Assembly (NCBI RefSeq): GCF_030345715.1 | Contig: NZ_JAUASX010000001.1 | Coordinates: 1-64,000, forward strand | Direction: 5' to 3' | DNA: 64,000 bases | Origin: Solimonas sp. SE-A11 | Lineage (GTDB): Bacteria > Pseudomonadota > Gammaproteobacteria > Nevskiales > Nevskiaceae | Shown here: positions 42,257-53,685 of the stretch, one piece after another | Position numbering within the stretch: position 1 is the first letter of the stretch | Layout: each line of letters begins with the position of its first letter | Made by a program: the position numbers and the translations under genes | Notes under the pieces: model-generated | What the model was told of the DNA's origin: nothing | The model's input: the letters and a program-made list of their open reading frames with translations, nothing else | Database searches by the model: none

Positions 42257-44407
42257 TCAGAACAGCGTCGGCGTCTCGTCCAGCAGTTCCTTCAGCGGCG
42301 ACGCCACGTGGAACAGATGGCCCTGGGCATTGCGCACGCCCAGCGAGGTGAGGGCATCCAGTGTCTGCTGGTCCTCCACGCCTTCCGCGATCACTTCCAG
42401 GTTGAGGCACTGGCCGATCTTGCAGATCGACTGCACGATGGTCTGGTTGACCGGATCGTTCACCAGGTCGCGGGTGTAGCTCTGGTCCACCTTGATGCCG
42501 TCCACCTGCAGTGACTTCAGGCACTCGAAGGACGTGAAGCCACTGCCGAAATCGTCCAGCAGGATGCGGTGTCCGCGTTCCCGCAGCGCATCCAGCAGTT
42601 CCTTGGCGGCGGCCTGTCGGCCGAAGGCGGTGGCCTCGGTGATCTCAAAGCCGATGCGCGCCGGGTCCGCACGGGTCTCGCGCAGCGTGTCCAGCAGTAG
42701 CGGTTTGAAGTCCGGATCGGCGATGCTGCTGCCGGACAGGTTCAGCGTCAGGTAGGCGTAGCCGCCCATACCGCCGTCACCGCCGCGCCGGTCGCGCTGC
42801 TGCAGGAACGACAGCGTCTTCTGCACGATCCAGCGGTCCAGCTTGCCGGCCAGGCCGAAGCGGATTGCCGGGGGAATGAAGGCGCCGGGATAGATCAGCC
42901 GGCCGTCGGACTCGCGCAGGCGGATCAGCACCTCCAGGCCCGGGCTGCGGCGCCCGTCCAGCGCCACGATCTTCTGCGCATGCAGCTGCATGCGGTCCTC
43001 GTCCAGCGCCTGCTCCAGGCGCGAGGCCCAGTCCATGTCGTTGTGCGCCTGCTGCACTTCCTCGTCGCTCTGCTGGTACACCTGCGCGCGGTTGCAGCCG
43101 CGCTGCTTGGCGATGTAGCAGGCCGTGTCGGCGCGCTTGAGCAGTTCGGCGCTGCTGCGGGTCATGTCGTCGGCCATGGCGATGCCGATCGACAATCCGA
43201 GCTGGAACTGGCGGTCCTCCCAGACCAGGCGATAAGCGCCCACGACCTGGATCAGGCTGTTGGCCAGGCGCAGCGCCTCCTCGGCCCCGGCGCAGTCGGC
43301 GATCACCGCGAACTCATCGCCGCCCAGGCGCGCCAGCAGGTCGCCGCTGCGCAGGCGCTCGCTGAGCAGGCGGCTCAGTTCGCGCAGCACGCGATCGCCG
43401 GCCTGGTGGCTGCAGGTGTCGTTGATCAGCTTGAAGCGGTCCAGGTCCAGGTACAGCAGCGTCTGCCGCCGACGCCCGAGGCCGCCGCTGTAGAGGCGCT
43501 CGTCGAGCACGTCCTCGAAGTAGCGGCGGTTGGGCAGGCCGGTGAGCGCGTCGTGGTGCGCCTCGTGGGTCAGCGAGTCCTCGTAGCGCTTGCGCTCCGA
43601 GATGTCCTGGATCTGCGAGATGAAGAACTGCGGGCGGCCCTGCGGGTCGCGCTTGAGCGAGACATCCAGCTGGATGTCCACCACATGGCCCTGCTTGTGG
43701 ATGTAGCGCTTGTCCAGCGTGTAGCCGTCGCGCTTGCCGGCCAGTACCTGTTCCAGCAGGGCCAGGTCGCTGTCGATATCGTCCGGGTGCGTGATGTCCT
43801 GGAAGGTCATGTCCAGCAACTCGCGCTCGCTGTAGCCGACCAGGCGCGGCAGCGCGCGGTTCACCGCCAGCCAGCGACCCTCGGGCGACACCAGGGCAAT
43901 GCCGATCGGCGCATTGTCGAAGGTGTGACGGAACAGGGTTTCGCTTTCGCGCAGGGCGATCTCGGCGTCGCGCCGGCCGCTGATATCGCGGCCCTCCGCG
44001 ATCAGCATCGTGATGACGCCGGCCGGGTCGCGCACCGGCTTGATCGAGAAGTCCACTGCCAGCAGGCGGCCGTTGAGTCCCTTGAGTTCGGTCTCGTAGC
44101 GCACGAACTCGCCGGCGGCGGCGCGCTGGATGGCGCGGCGCAACTGCTGGCGCGAGCCCATGTGGGTCTGCCACCAGGCGGTGCGCCAGAATGGCTGGCC
44201 GATCACGTCGGCCGGCGTCACGCCGGCGAAATCCAGTGCCGTTTCGTTGACTTCGATGACGCTGCCATCCGGTTCCAGCAGGCCGATGAACTGGAACATG
44301 GAATTGAAGATCGCCCGGAAGCGCTGCTCCCAGTTGCCGGCACTGCCGGCTGCCGCCGGGCCAGGGGCGGCCGTCGTTGCGGGCGTGTTCTTCAGGGAGG
44401 GCTTCAT
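42257..44407 (-). CDS. PAS-PAS-GGDEF-EAL cyclic-di-GMP enzyme
   Basis: The 716-aa cytoplasmic protein has two PAS domains (about residues 25-140 and 150-280), a GGDEF domain with intact ARLGGDEFAV and an upstream RxxD inhibitory site (RSGD), then an EAL domain. EAL residues look intact: LEVLIRL, LNLSGS, FEITEA, LLDDFGSG, GIKVDQS, VIAEGVED, and QGHLF where QGYLF is usual. Both synthesis and breakdown of c-di-GMP are possible. No membrane segment is seen, so PAS ligands are probably cytoplasmic signals. It ends against the TAGATAGTAG repeat. Confidence 0.94.
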   Translation of the reverse strand: MKPSLKNTPATTAAPGPAAAGSAGNWEQRFRAIFNSMFQFIGLLEPDGSVIEVNETALDFAGVTPADVIGQPFWRTAWWQTHMGSRQQLRRAIQRAAAGEFVRYETELKGLNGRLLAVDFSIKPVRDPAGVITMLIAEGRDISGRRDAEIALRESETLFRHTFDNAPIGIALVSPEGRWLAVNRALPRLVGYSERELLDMTFQDITHPDDIDSDLALLEQVLAGKRDGYTLDKRYIHKQGHVVDIQLDVSLKRDPQGRPQFFISQIQDISERKRYEDSLTHEAHHDALTGLPNRRYFEDVLDERLYSGGLGRRRQTLLYLDLDRFKLINDTCSHQAGDRVLRELSRLLSERLRSGDLLARLGGDEFAVIADCAGAEEALRLANSLIQVVGAYRLVWEDRQFQLGLSIGIAMADDMTRSSAELLKRADTACYIAKQRGCNRAQVYQQSDEEVQQAHNDMDWASRLEQALDEDRMQLHAQKIVALDGRRSPGLEVLIRLRESDGRLIYPGAFIPPAIRFGLAGKLDRWIVQKTLSFLQQRDRRGGDGGMGGYAYLTLNLSGSSIADPDFKPLLLDTLRETRADPARIGFEITEATAFGRQAAAKELLDALRERGHRILLDDFGSGFTSFECLKSLQVDGIKVDQSYTRDLVNDPVNQTIVQSICKIGQCLNLEVIAEGVEDQQTLDALTSLGVRNAQGHLFHVASPLKELLDETPTLF

Positions 44408-44541
44408 GGGCGGGGTAGCGGCCGCCCGCGGCCGGCCTGAAGGGGTAGGGGGCGGACGGTCACCGGGTGGCGATGAACGGCGCCGGGGCCGGCCGGGCCG
44501 GCTTGCCGCTACAATGCCTGCCTGTCGTCCCGAGTGCCGCC

Positions 44542-45324
44542 ATGTCGTCCGAGAACAAACCGCCCCAGAAGGACAGCCCCCCGTCCGGAACCACCCATTT
44601 CGGGTTCCAGGACGTGCCCACCGCCGAGAAGCAGAAGCGGGTGGCCGGGGTGTTCACCTCGGTGGCCGGCAGCTACGACATCATGAACGACCTGATGTCG
44701 TTCGGAATCCATCGCATCTGGAAGCGCTTCGCTATCGACCTGGCCGGTGTGCGTCCCGGCGAGCGCGTGCTGGACGTGGCCGGCGGCACCGGCGACCTGA
44801 CCCGCGAATTCGCCCGCCTGGCCGGCCCGCGCGGCCAGGTGATCCTCACCGACATCAATGCCGCCATGCTGGGCGAGGGCCGCCGCGCCCTGGCCGATCG
44901 CGGCGTGGTCGGCGTGCCCCTGGTGCAGTCCAATGCCGAGAAGCTGCCTTTCGCCGAAGGCTCCTTCGACTGCATCACCATCAGCTTTGGCCTGCGCAAC
45001 GTCACCGACAAGGATGCCGCGCTGCGGTCCATGCGCCGCTGCCTCAAGCCCGGTGGCCGCCTGCTGGTGCTGGAATTCTCCAAGCCGCAGAGCGAACTGC
45101 TGGGCAAGGTCTACGACCAGTACTCCTTCCGCCTGCTGCCGCTGATGGGCCAGTTGGTGGCGCGCGACGCCGAGTCCTACCGCTACCTCGCCGAGTCTAT
45201 CCGCATGCACCCGGATCAGGAGACGCTCAAGGGCATGATGCAGGACGCCGGCCTGTCTCGTGTGCAGGTCTACAACATGACCGGCGGCATCGTTGCCGTG
45301 CACCGCGGGTTCAGGCTCGACTGA
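44542..45324 (+). CDS. ubiE: Ubiquinone/menaquinone C-methyltransferase UbiE
   Basis: UbiE methylates the ring of ubiquinone (and menaquinone) precursors with S-adenosylmethionine. The 260-aa protein has the SAM loop [35 protein letters not shown] and [12 protein letters not shown], all typical. ATG at 44542 is used; an upstream in-frame ATG at 44467 reads through a promoter-like TACAAT (44510-44515). It leads a ubiE-ubiJ-ubiB operon. Confidence 0.97.
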   Translation: MSSENKPPQKDSPPSGTTHFGFQDVPTAEKQKRVAGVFTSVAGSYDIMNDLMSFGIHRIWKRFAIDLAGVRPGERVLDVAGGTGDLTREFARLAGPRGQVILTDINAAMLGEGRRALADRGVVGVPLVQSNAEKLPFAEGSFDCITISFGLRNVTDKDAALRSMRRCLKPGGRLLVLEFSKPQSELLGKVYDQYSFRLLPLMGQLVARDAESYRYLAESIRMHPDQETLKGMMQDAGLSRVQVYNMTGGIVAVHRGFRLD

Positions 45325-45328
45325 TCCG

Positions 45329-45940
45329 ATGAGAGCCCCTGCCTTGCTCTGCGCCGCCATCGAGGTGGCGCTCAACCGCACGCTGCGGCTCGAGCCTTCG
45401 GTGGCCGAGGAATGCGGTCGCCTGGCCGGCCGCGTCATCGCGCTCGACGTGGAAGGTCCCGGCTGGAGCTTCTACATCGAGTTCGCTACCGGCGGCGTGC
45501 GCGTGCTGGACGATCTCGCCGGCGAGCCCGACGTACGCGTGGCCGGCAGCCTGACCACCCTGATGCGCCTGGCCTGGCAGGTCACCCAGGGCGAGGCCGG
45601 CGTGCCGCAGGGCCTGCGCGTGGATGGCGATACCGAGCTGCTCAGCCGCTTCAACCGCCTGCTGACCCAGGCCGGCTTCGATCCCGAGGAACTGGCGGCC
45701 AAGGTCGTCGGCGACGCCGGTGCGCACCGGCTGGTGCAGGGCGTGCAGAAGCTGTTCGGCTGGGGTCGCCAGACCGCGACGACGCTGGGCCTGGATACCG
45801 CCGAGTACCTGCGCGAGGAAACCCGCGACCTGGCCCGCGCGGCCGACGTCGAGGACTGGATGAACGCGGTGGACGAGCTGCGCGGCAGCGTCGACCGCCT
45901 GGAGGCGCGCCTGCGCCGGATCGAGGAAGCCCCGCGATGA
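45329..45940 (+). CDS. ubiJ: Ubiquinone biosynthesis accessory factor UbiJ (SCP2 domain)
   Basis: UbiJ binds ubiquinone intermediates and helps assemble the Ubi complex. The 203-aa protein has an SCP2-type lipid-binding domain ([46 protein letters not shown]) and a charged helical C-terminus ending in a coiled coil ([20 protein letters not shown]). It lies 4 nt after ubiE and overlaps ubiB by ATGA. Confidence 0.95.
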   Translation: MRAPALLCAAIEVALNRTLRLEPSVAEECGRLAGRVIALDVEGPGWSFYIEFATGGVRVLDDLAGEPDVRVAGSLTTLMRLAWQVTQGEAGVPQGLRVDGDTELLSRFNRLLTQAGFDPEELAAKVVGDAGAHRLVQGVQKLFGWGRQTATTLGLDTAEYLREETRDLARAADVEDWMNAVDELRGSVDRLEARLRRIEEAPR

Positions 45941-47553
45941 ACTTCGTGCGCCTGCGCCGCCTGTGGCAGATCCAGCAGGTCATGCGCCGCTACAACCTGC
46001 GCGCCATCCTCAAGGGTGAAAACGACCGTGACCCGCGCCCGCGCGGCGAGCGCATCCGCATGGCGCTGGAGGAACTGGGCGCCGTCTTCATCAAGTTCGG
46101 CCAGGCCCTGTCCACGCGGCCGGACATCGTGCCGGCCGACATTGCCGTGGAGCTGGCCAAGCTGCAGGACCGCGTGCCGCCGTTCCCGGGCGAGGTGGCG
46201 CAGGCCATCATCGAGGCCGAGCTCGGCAAGCCGGTGAGCGAGATCTACGCCGAGTTCGATCCCGTGCCGATGGCCTCGGCCTCGGTGGCTCAGGTGCATG
46301 CGGCGCGGCTGTTCCCGGCGGCACCGGGCGAGCCCGGCCTGCAGGTGGTGGTCAAGGTGATCCGCCCCGGCATTCGCGACAAGATCGACAGCGACGTGCA
46401 GCTGCTGCACACGCTGGCCGACATGGCGGAGCGCTTCTCGCCGCTGGCGCGGCGCCTGCGGCCGCGCGAGATCGTCGCCGAGTACGAGAAGGTGCTCTAC
46501 GACGAGCTCGACCTGATGCGCGAGGGAGCGTCCTGCGCGCAGCTGCGCCGCAACTGGCTGGGCTCCGAGCTGATCTACCACCCGCTGGTGTTCTGGGACC
46601 AGACCCGCACCAACGTGCTGACGATGGAGCGCATCTTCGGCATCTCGATCCGCGAGCTGGCCTACCTGCGCGAACTGGGCGTGGATTTCGAGGCGCTGTC
46701 CGAGCGTGGCGTGGAGATCTTCTTCAAGCAGACCTTCCGCGACAATTTCTTCCACGCCGACATGCACCCCGGCAACATCTTCGTGGATGCCAGCAACCCG
46801 AAGAAGCCGAGCTACCTGGCCGTGGACTTCGGCATCGTCGGCACGCTGACGCCGGCCGACCAGCGCTATCTCGCCGAGAACTTCTACGCCTTCTTTAACC
46901 GCGACTACCGCCGAGTGGCGGAGCTGCACGTCGAAAGCGAGTGGATTCCGGCCGAGACCCGCGTCGAGGAGTTCGAGGCCGCGATTCGCACGATCTGCGA
47001 GCCGATCTTCATGCGGCCGATCAAGGACATCTCCTTCGGCTTCTTCCTGATGCGCCTGTTCCAGGTGGCGCGGCGCTTCAACTACCAGGTGCAGCCGCAG
47101 CTGGTGCTGCTGCAGAAGACCCTGCTGCAGGTCGAGGGCCTGGGTCGCCAGCTCAACCCCGAGCTGGACCTGTGGAAGACCGCCAAGCCGATCATGGAAG
47201 ACTGGATGCGCCAGCGCATCGGCCCGCGCGCCACGCTGGAGCGTATGCGCCGCGAGATGCCGGCGCTGACCGAATCGCTGCCGGAGCTGGCGCACCACGC
47301 GCTGCGCCAGCTGCAGAAGGGCGAAGGCCTGGGCGGCCCGAGCCGCCGCGAACTGCAGGCCCTGCGCCTGGAGCTGGAAGCCTCCGGCCGCCGTACCCGC
47401 CGCAGCGTGCTGGCCGCAGCCTGCCTGCTTGGCGGTGTGCTGGTCTATACGCTGGCACCGCAAGCGCAGCCGCAGCTGCTGGGCGCACCGTCGCTGGCGT
47501 GGCTGCTGGGAGCGATCGCGGCGTCGCTGGCCTGGGGCGCGCGGAGCCGGTAA
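45937..47553 (+). CDS. ubiB: UbiB family atypical kinase/ATPase for ubiquinone synthesis
   Basis: UbiB is a membrane-bound ATPase that helps extract or present ubiquinone precursors. The 538-aa protein has the KxGQ motif ([13 protein letters not shown]), the Ala-rich loop [13 protein letters not shown], the catalytic-like [12 protein letters not shown] and VDFGIVG. Two C-terminal membrane helices ([29 protein letters not shown]) anchor it. Length is usual. Start overlaps ubiJ. Confidence 0.97.
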   Translation: MNFVRLRRLWQIQQVMRRYNLRAILKGENDRDPRPRGERIRMALEELGAVFIKFGQALSTRPDIVPADIAVELAKLQDRVPPFPGEVAQAIIEAELGKPVSEIYAEFDPVPMASASVAQVHAARLFPAAPGEPGLQVVVKVIRPGIRDKIDSDVQLLHTLADMAERFSPLARRLRPREIVAEYEKVLYDELDLMREGASCAQLRRNWLGSELIYHPLVFWDQTRTNVLTMERIFGISIRELAYLRELGVDFEALSERGVEIFFKQTFRDNFFHADMHPGNIFVDASNPKKPSYLAVDFGIVGTLTPADQRYLAENFYAFFNRDYRRVAELHVESEWIPAETRVEEFEAAIRTICEPIFMRPIKDISFGFFLMRLFQVARRFNYQVQPQLVLLQKTLLQVEGLGRQLNPELDLWKTAKPIMEDWMRQRIGPRATLERMRREMPALTESLPELAHHALRQLQKGEGLGGPSRRELQALRLELEASGRRTRRSVLAAACLLGGVLVYTLAPQAQPQLLGAPSLAWLLGAIAASLAWGARSR

Positions 47554-47601
47554 GCCTCCGCCTTCGCCATGCAGGCGGAGAAGACTTACGAGGTGCTGGA
47601 T

Positions 47602-47659
47602 GTAGGAGCCGGCTTGCCGGCGACGGCGAGCATCCTGTCGCCCGCAAGCCGGCTCCTAC
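47602..47659. repeat. REP-like palindrome, copy 2
   Basis: GTAGGAGCCGGCTTGCCGGC returns as GCAAGCCGGCTCCTAC; compare 4187-4244, where stem changes are compensated. It lies between convergent ubiB and yibQ-like genes and its right arm touches the yibQ-like stop codon. Confidence 0.8.
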
Positions 47660-48617
47660 CGAAAAACCTCTCCCGGGTTCGCTGACGGCGCCGGCGTCAC
47701 GACCGGTTCCACCGCTGCATCGGCTGCCGTCGCCGTGCTCGTGACCGGCGAAGGGGTGGCGACCGCTGCTTCGATCACGGCCGTTGCCGGATTCTGCTCC
47801 ACTGCCTGCATCGGCGATTCCCCCGGTTGGCTCATCGCCGCGCTCAGCCGCAGCGGCGCCGCCGCCACGCGCAGGCCGCGCGAGGTGCCCTGCTCCCGGA
47901 TCAGCGCCGAGGGCGCGATCAACCGGATGCCCTGCGCCTGCAGTCGCGGAATCTCCCGCTGCAGCAGTGCCAGGGTCTCTGGATAGGGATGGCCGATCGC
48001 CAGCGCCGTGCCGTTCTTGCGCGCCAATGCCAGCAGGCGTTGCCATTCACCCTGCAAGGCGGCGGCGCCACGGCTGTTGTCGAGGAAGACCTGCCGGCGC
48101 GTGGTCGGCAGGTCGCGCTGCCAGGCCTCGGCCTCGGCCTGCGTCGCGGCGCTGGTGCGGCTGTCGATGAAGTACAGGCCGCCATGCTCGCGCAGGGCCT
48201 GCATCAGCCAGCGCATCGGCTCGCTCTCGCTGGTCAGGCGGCTGCCCTGGTGGTTGTTCACGCCCACGGCCTGCGGTACGGCGGCCAGCGCCCGCTGCAG
48301 CAGCGCATTACGCTGCTCGGGGCTGGCGGTATCGAGGATGGTCAGGGGATGGCCCCGGCCCTGGCCGGGCTGCAGTGGCAGGTGCAGCATCACTTCCTTG
48401 CCGCGCGCCTGGGCCAGCGCCGCGATCTGCGGCGTGTAGGGCGACTCCGGCAGCATCGCGCAGGCCACCGGCCCCGGCAGTTCAGCCGCCGCACGACTTT
48501 CCGCCAGGCGATCGCCGAGGTCGTCGATGACGATGCTGATCGCCGGCGCGCGGGCGCCGGCGATGCAGGGCAGCAACAGCAGGGCAGCGACGGTGCAGCG
48601 CAGGCGCCGCACCCGCA

Positions 48618-48618
<1 letters not shown>
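47656..48618 (-). CDS. Divergent polysaccharide deacetylase family protein (YibQ-like)
   Basis: The 320-aa exported protein begins with a signal sequence (CTVAALLLLPCIAGARA) and a divergent deacetylase core: ISIVIDDLGDRL, MLHLPLQPG, GVNNHQGSRLT, FIDSRTS and AIGHPYPETLALL. It is the YibQ/DUF610 family, probably acting on envelope polysaccharide; activity is not shown. The last 70 residues are low-complexity Ala/Val/Thr/Pro. Start ATG overlaps the ctpA stop. It ends in an envC-ctpA-yibQ series, a common order. Confidence 0.92.
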
Positions 48619-49958
<1,340 letters not shown>

Positions 49959-50019
49959 GGTTCGGAAAGGGGTTTTCAAGCGTGGAGACGACGATAGCAT
50001 ATCGGCCAGGGGCCGCTGT

Positions 50020-51225
50020 TCAGCGGCTCAGCCACAGTTTCGGGTCCATGGCCATGGTGCCCTTGCGGACCTCGAAATAGACGCCCGGCTGGTCGTGGCC
50101 GCCGGTGGTGCCGGCCTGGGCGATGACCTCGCCGGCCCGGACCAGGTCGCCGGCGCTGTGCGCCACGCCCTGGTTGTGGCCATACAGGGTGAAATAGCCA
50201 CCCTCGTGCTCCAGGATCACGATCAGGCCATAGCGCTGCATCCAGCCGGTATAGACCACCCGGCCGGCGGAGACGGCCCGTACCGGGGCACCGGCGTCGG
50301 CGCCGATCCAGTTGCCGTTCCATGACAGGCGCCCGCCCGCCTTGGGCTGCCCGTAGCTGGCCAGCAGCGGGCCGCGTACCGGCCAGGCTAGCTTGCCCTT
50401 CTGGCTGGGGAAGGGGCGGTCGCTGAACTGCTCCGGTCCGCGGGGCGTTTCCGGCTCCTGCTGGGGCCTGGGGCGGGAGGGCGGCTGGGCCGCCGCCTCA
50501 CGCAACGCGCGCTGGATCGCCTCCAGGGTGCGCTTCACCTCGCGCTCGGTGTCGCGCAGCTGGTTGAGCTGGCTTTCCTGGTCGCCCAGCTTGAGCTGCA
50601 GCTGCGACAGCTGCGCGGCGCGGCTCTGGCGCAGGCCGCGCTGGCGCGCCAGCGCCGCCTGCTGTTCGGCGCGCAGCGCCGCCAGGGTTGCCGCCTCGTC
50701 GTCCAGCTTGTCTCGCAGGGCGCGCAGCTTGTCGGCATGGGCCAGCATGTTGCGCATGCGGCTGGCGCGGGAGCGGGCCAGGTAATCGTAGTAGGTGACC
50801 ATGCGGTCCACCTGCTGCACATCGCTGAGGTTCAGCAGCAGCCGCGCCGCCGGGTTCTGGCCGATCATGTAGGCCGCCCGCACCTGGGCCGCCAGGGCCT
50901 TCTTCTGCCCTTCCAGCTCGCGCTCGGACTCGTCCAGCTCCGCCTGGGCGCGCCGCACCCGGGCCAGCTGGGTCATTTCCTTGCGCCGCAGCAGGCCGAT
51001 CTCGGCCTGGGCCACCGTGATCTTCTTCTCCACGGTCTCCACGTCGCGGCGCAGGGCGTCCTCGCGGCTCTTGTTGCCCTCGATCTCCCCCTGGAGCTCC
51101 TCGATCCGCCCCCGGACCTCCTCCAGGCGCTTGTCGCTGGCCGCGGCGTTCCGGCCGTCCGGGGCGTCCTGGGCGAGGGCGATGGCCGGCAGCAGCAGGG
51201 CGAGGGCGAGGAGGGCACGGATCAT
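50020..51225 (-). CDS. envC: Murein hydrolase activator EnvC-like (M23) protein
   Basis: EnvC-type proteins activate amidases at the septum for daughter-cell separation. The 401-aa protein has a signal peptide ([16 protein letters not shown]), a long coiled coil (about residues 35-250, rich in E/K/R/Q heptads), a Pro-rich linker and a LytM domain with [20 protein letters not shown] and LYGHNQGV. Catalytic zinc residues appear partly degenerate, as in EnvC. TATCAT lies exactly 6 nt before the ATG, a leaderless-type start. It is divergent from the rhodanese gene. Confidence 0.93.
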   Translation of the reverse strand: MIRALLALALLLPAIALAQDAPDGRNAAASDKRLEEVRGRIEELQGEIEGNKSREDALRRDVETVEKKITVAQAEIGLLRRKEMTQLARVRRAQAELDESERELEGQKKALAAQVRAAYMIGQNPAARLLLNLSDVQQVDRMVTYYDYLARSRASRMRNMLAHADKLRALRDKLDDEAATLAALRAEQQAALARQRGLRQSRAAQLSQLQLKLGDQESQLNQLRDTEREVKRTLEAIQRALREAAAQPPSRPRPQQEPETPRGPEQFSDRPFPSQKGKLAWPVRGPLLASYGQPKAGGRLSWNGNWIGADAGAPVRAVSAGRVVYTGWMQRYGLIVILEHEGGYFTLYGHNQGVAHSAGDLVRAGEVIAQAGTTGGHDQPGVYFEVRKGTMAMDPKLWLSR

Positions 51226-51280
51226 GCGATAATGATAGGACCTAGAAGCACCCGACCGAAATGGCCTTGAAGCGGTAGAT

Positions 51281-51703
51281 ATGGACCAGCTGATCACTTT
51301 CGCGCAAAACCACCCCTGGCTGTTCGTCGCCCTGGGGGTGGTCGTTCTCCTCATCGTCGCCAACGAAGTCCACGGCAACCTGGCTGGCGGCAAGCGCCTG
51401 ACCGCCCTGGAAGCGGTGCGTTTCATCAACGACAAGGACCCCTTGATCATCGACCTGCGCACCGCGGCCGACTTCAAGCGCGGCCACCTGCTGAACGCCG
51501 TCAATGCGCCCTTCGCCAAGTTCGACGAATACGCCGGCCAGTTCCGCGACAAGAGTCGTCCGGTGCTGTTGTACTGCGCGCTCGGCACCATGGGCGGCGC
51601 CATCGCCGAAAAGCTGCGCAAGCAGGGCTACGCCGAGGTCTACCCGCTGCGCGGCGGCATCAACGGCTGGTTGATGAACAGCCTGCCGGTGACGGTGAAG
51701 TAA
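51281..51703 (+). CDS. Membrane-anchored rhodanese-like protein
   Basis: The 140-aa protein has one N-terminal membrane helix (WLFVALGVVVLLIVANEV) and a rhodanese domain with active-site Cys in LLYCALGTMGG and the DLRTAADFKRGHLLNAVN strand. It resembles YibN, which precedes grxC-secB-gpsA in many gammaproteobacteria. It probably carries sulfane sulfur near the inner membrane. grxC starts 2 nt after its stop. Confidence 0.94.
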   Translation: MDQLITFAQNHPWLFVALGVVVLLIVANEVHGNLAGGKRLTALEAVRFINDKDPLIIDLRTAADFKRGHLLNAVNAPFAKFDEYAGQFRDKSRPVLLYCALGTMGGAIAEKLRKQGYAEVYPLRGGINGWLMNSLPVTVK

Positions 51704-51705
51704 CC

Positions 51706-51969
51706 ATGAAGCCGGTGCGCATGTACACCACGCGGGTCTGCCCGTTCTGCGTGATGGCCAAGCGGCTGCTGAGCTCCAAGGGCGTCACCTACGAGGAAAT
51801 CCGCGTCGACGAGAATCCCGGGGTACGCGAGGAAATGATGCGCATCAGCGGCCGCCGCACGGTGCCGCAGATTTTCGTCGGCGAGACCCATGTCGGCGGT
51901 TTCGACGACTTGTCCGCCCTCGACCACGCGGGCAAACTCGACCCGCTTCTCAAAGACTCCAACTCATGA
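51706..51969 (+). CDS. grxC: Glutaredoxin 3
   Basis: The 87-aa glutathione-dependent redox protein has the dithiol active site CPFC in TTRVCPFCVMAKRLL, the cis-Pro TVPQIFV and the GSH-binding GGFDDL. Length is normal. It lies between the rhodanese gene and secB, overlapping secB by 4 nt (ATGA). Confidence 0.97.
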   Translation: MKPVRMYTTRVCPFCVMAKRLLSSKGVTYEEIRVDENPGVREEMMRISGRRTVPQIFVGETHVGGFDDLSALDHAGKLDPLLKDSNS

Positions 51970-52478
51970 CCGACGAAACCACCCCGAACGCCGCTGCCGG
52001 CGCCGCCCCCGCGCGCCAGGTGCTGCTGCAGAAGATCTACCTCAAGGACGCCTCGCTGGAAGTCCCGCTGGCGCCCGACGTCTTCACCCGCCAGTGGCAG
52101 CCGCAGCTCGACGTGCAGGTCAACACCGAGCTCAAGCCTCTGCCGCAGGACCATTTCCAGCTGATGCTCTCGGTCACCGTCACCGCCAAGCTGGGCGAGG
52201 ACGTGGCCTTCCTGGCCGAGGTCCACCAGGCCGGCGTGTTCATCGTGCGCGGCTTCGACAACCCGGCCGAGAAGCATGCCGTGCTCGGCGCCTTCTGCCC
52301 GGGCCAGGTCTTCCCCTTTGCTCGCGACGCGATCGCCGACCTGGTGCAGCGCGGCGGCTTCCCGCAGCTGCTGCTGCAGCCGATCAACTTCGAAGCGCTC
52401 TACGTCGAGCACCAGCAGAAGGCCGCGGCCGGACGCGCCCAGGCGGACACGAATGGCGCCGCCCTCGCCACCCACTGA
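51966..52478 (+). CDS. secB: Protein-export chaperone SecB
   Basis: SecB holds precursor proteins unfolded for SecA. The 170-aa protein has the family blocks LQKIYLKDASLEVPLAP, LDVQVNTE, AEVHQAGVF and FPFARDAIADLVQRGGFPQL. Length is normal, with an Ala-rich tail. It overlaps grxC at its start and gpsA at its end (26 nt), the usual cluster. Confidence 0.98.
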   Translation: MTDETTPNAAAGAAPARQVLLQKIYLKDASLEVPLAPDVFTRQWQPQLDVQVNTELKPLPQDHFQLMLSVTVTAKLGEDVAFLAEVHQAGVFIVRGFDNPAEKHAVLGAFCPGQVFPFARDAIADLVQRGGFPQLLLQPINFEALYVEHQQKAAAGRAQADTNGAALATH

Positions 52479-53490
52479 GGGGGCTGATCCGCACGGGCCG
52501 ATCACCGTCCTCGGTGCCGGCTCCTTCGGTACTGCCCTGGCGGTGCACCTGGCGCGCCGCGGCTCCGAGACCTTCCTTTGGGGCCGCAACGCCGACAAGA
52601 TGGCGGCCATGGAGGCGGCGCGCGAGAACGCGCAGTACCTCCCGGGCTGCCACTTCCCGGCGCGCATGACCGCCGTCTCCGATCTCGCCGTCGCCGTGCG
52701 CGGGAGCGAAGACCTGCTGATTTCCACCCCCAGCTACGCCCTGCGCGAAACGCTGGAGAGCCTCAAGCCGCTGCTGCGACCCGGCCAGGGCATCGCCTGC
52801 GCCTGCAAGGGCCTGGAACCCAACACCGGCCGCCTGGTGCACGAGGTCATCCTCGACGTGGTGGGCGCGCACTATCCCATCGCCGTGATCTCCGGCCCCA
52901 CCTTCGCCAAGGAACTGGGCATCGGCCTGCCGACGGCGGTGACCATCGCCGCGCAGGACGAGGATTTCACCCGCCGCATGGTCGGCCGCCTGCACGGTGA
53001 CGGCTTCCGCGCCTACTCGTCGGAAGACTTCGCCGGCGTCGAGATCGGCGGTGCCGCCAAGAACGTGATGGCGATCGGCGTCGGCATCGCCGATGGCCTC
53101 AACCTGGGCGCCAACACCCGCGCGGGCATGATCACCCGCGCCCTGGCCGAGATGATGCGTCTGGGCAAGGCCCTGGGCGGCAAGCCCGAGACCCTGATGG
53201 GCCTTGCCGGCATGGGTGACCTGGTGCTGACCTGCACCGACAACCAGTCGCGCAATCGCCGCATGGGCCTGCTGTTGGCCCAGGGCAAGACCGTGCCCGA
53301 GGCGATCCAGGAGATCCAGCAGGTGGTGGAAGGCGTCCGCGCCGCGCCCGAGGTGGTGCGCCTGGCGCGCCGCCTGGAGGTGGAGATGCCGATCACCGAG
53401 GCCATCAACGCCGTCATCCAGGGCGAGATCACCCCGGTGCAAGCCGTGATGCAGCTGGCCACGCGGCCGGCCAGGGCGGAGTTGGAATAG
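52453..53490 (+). CDS. gpsA: Glycerol-3-phosphate dehydrogenase [NAD(P)+]
   Basis: GpsA makes sn-glycerol-3-phosphate from dihydroxyacetone phosphate, supplying PlsB. The 345-aa protein has the NAD loop TVLGAGSFGTALAVHLA, active-site Lys in GGAAKNVMAIGVG, SGPTFAKELG and TCTDNQSRNRRMG. ATG at 52453 gives a slightly long N-terminus overlapping secB by 26 nt; no later start keeps the full NAD loop with a better site. Confidence 0.96.
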   Translation: MAPPSPPTEGADPHGPITVLGAGSFGTALAVHLARRGSETFLWGRNADKMAAMEAARENAQYLPGCHFPARMTAVSDLAVAVRGSEDLLISTPSYALRETLESLKPLLRPGQGIACACKGLEPNTGRLVHEVILDVVGAHYPIAVISGPTFAKELGIGLPTAVTIAAQDEDFTRRMVGRLHGDGFRAYSSEDFAGVEIGGAAKNVMAIGVGIADGLNLGANTRAGMITRALAEMMRLGKALGGKPETLMGLAGMGDLVLTCTDNQSRNRRMGLLLAQGKTVPEAIQEIQQVVEGVRAAPEVVRLARRLEVEMPITEAINAVIQGEITPVQAVMQLATRPARAELE

Positions 53491-53492
53491 AG

Positions 53493-53532
53493 GCTTTTCA
53501 CCCCTCGCCCGCTGGCGGGAGAGGGGAAAAGC
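53493..53532. repeat. CCCCTC/GAGGGG palindrome after gpsA
   Basis: GCTTTTC-CCCCTC-CCGC and GCGGG-GAGGGG-AAAAGC pair with small bulges. It resembles 6599-6628 and 34092-34190. No T-run follows on either strand. Confidence 0.55.
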
Positions 53533-53537
53533 GGTGG

Positions 53538-53685
53538 CGCCATCCATGGCGGGGCAGCAGTGACCTGATTGAGCCCCTGGGCATGCTTGGCTTACTTCGG
53601 CATGACATCGAGTCATGCCTTAGCGAGGCCAAACATTCCATGGCCGCCCGCTCGCCGCCGCAGGCGATGACATTCAGTCATCGCC
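53538..53685. repeat. hairpin array with CATYSA apices after gpsA
   Basis: CGCCAT-CC-ATGGCG (53538-53551), the shared CTGATTGAGCCCCTGGG (53565-53581), GGCATGAC-ATCGA-GTCATGCC (53599-53619) and GGCGATGAC-ATTCA-GTCATCGCC (53663-53685). The last hairpin contains the trmL stop codon. Compare 34223-34322. Confidence 0.75.
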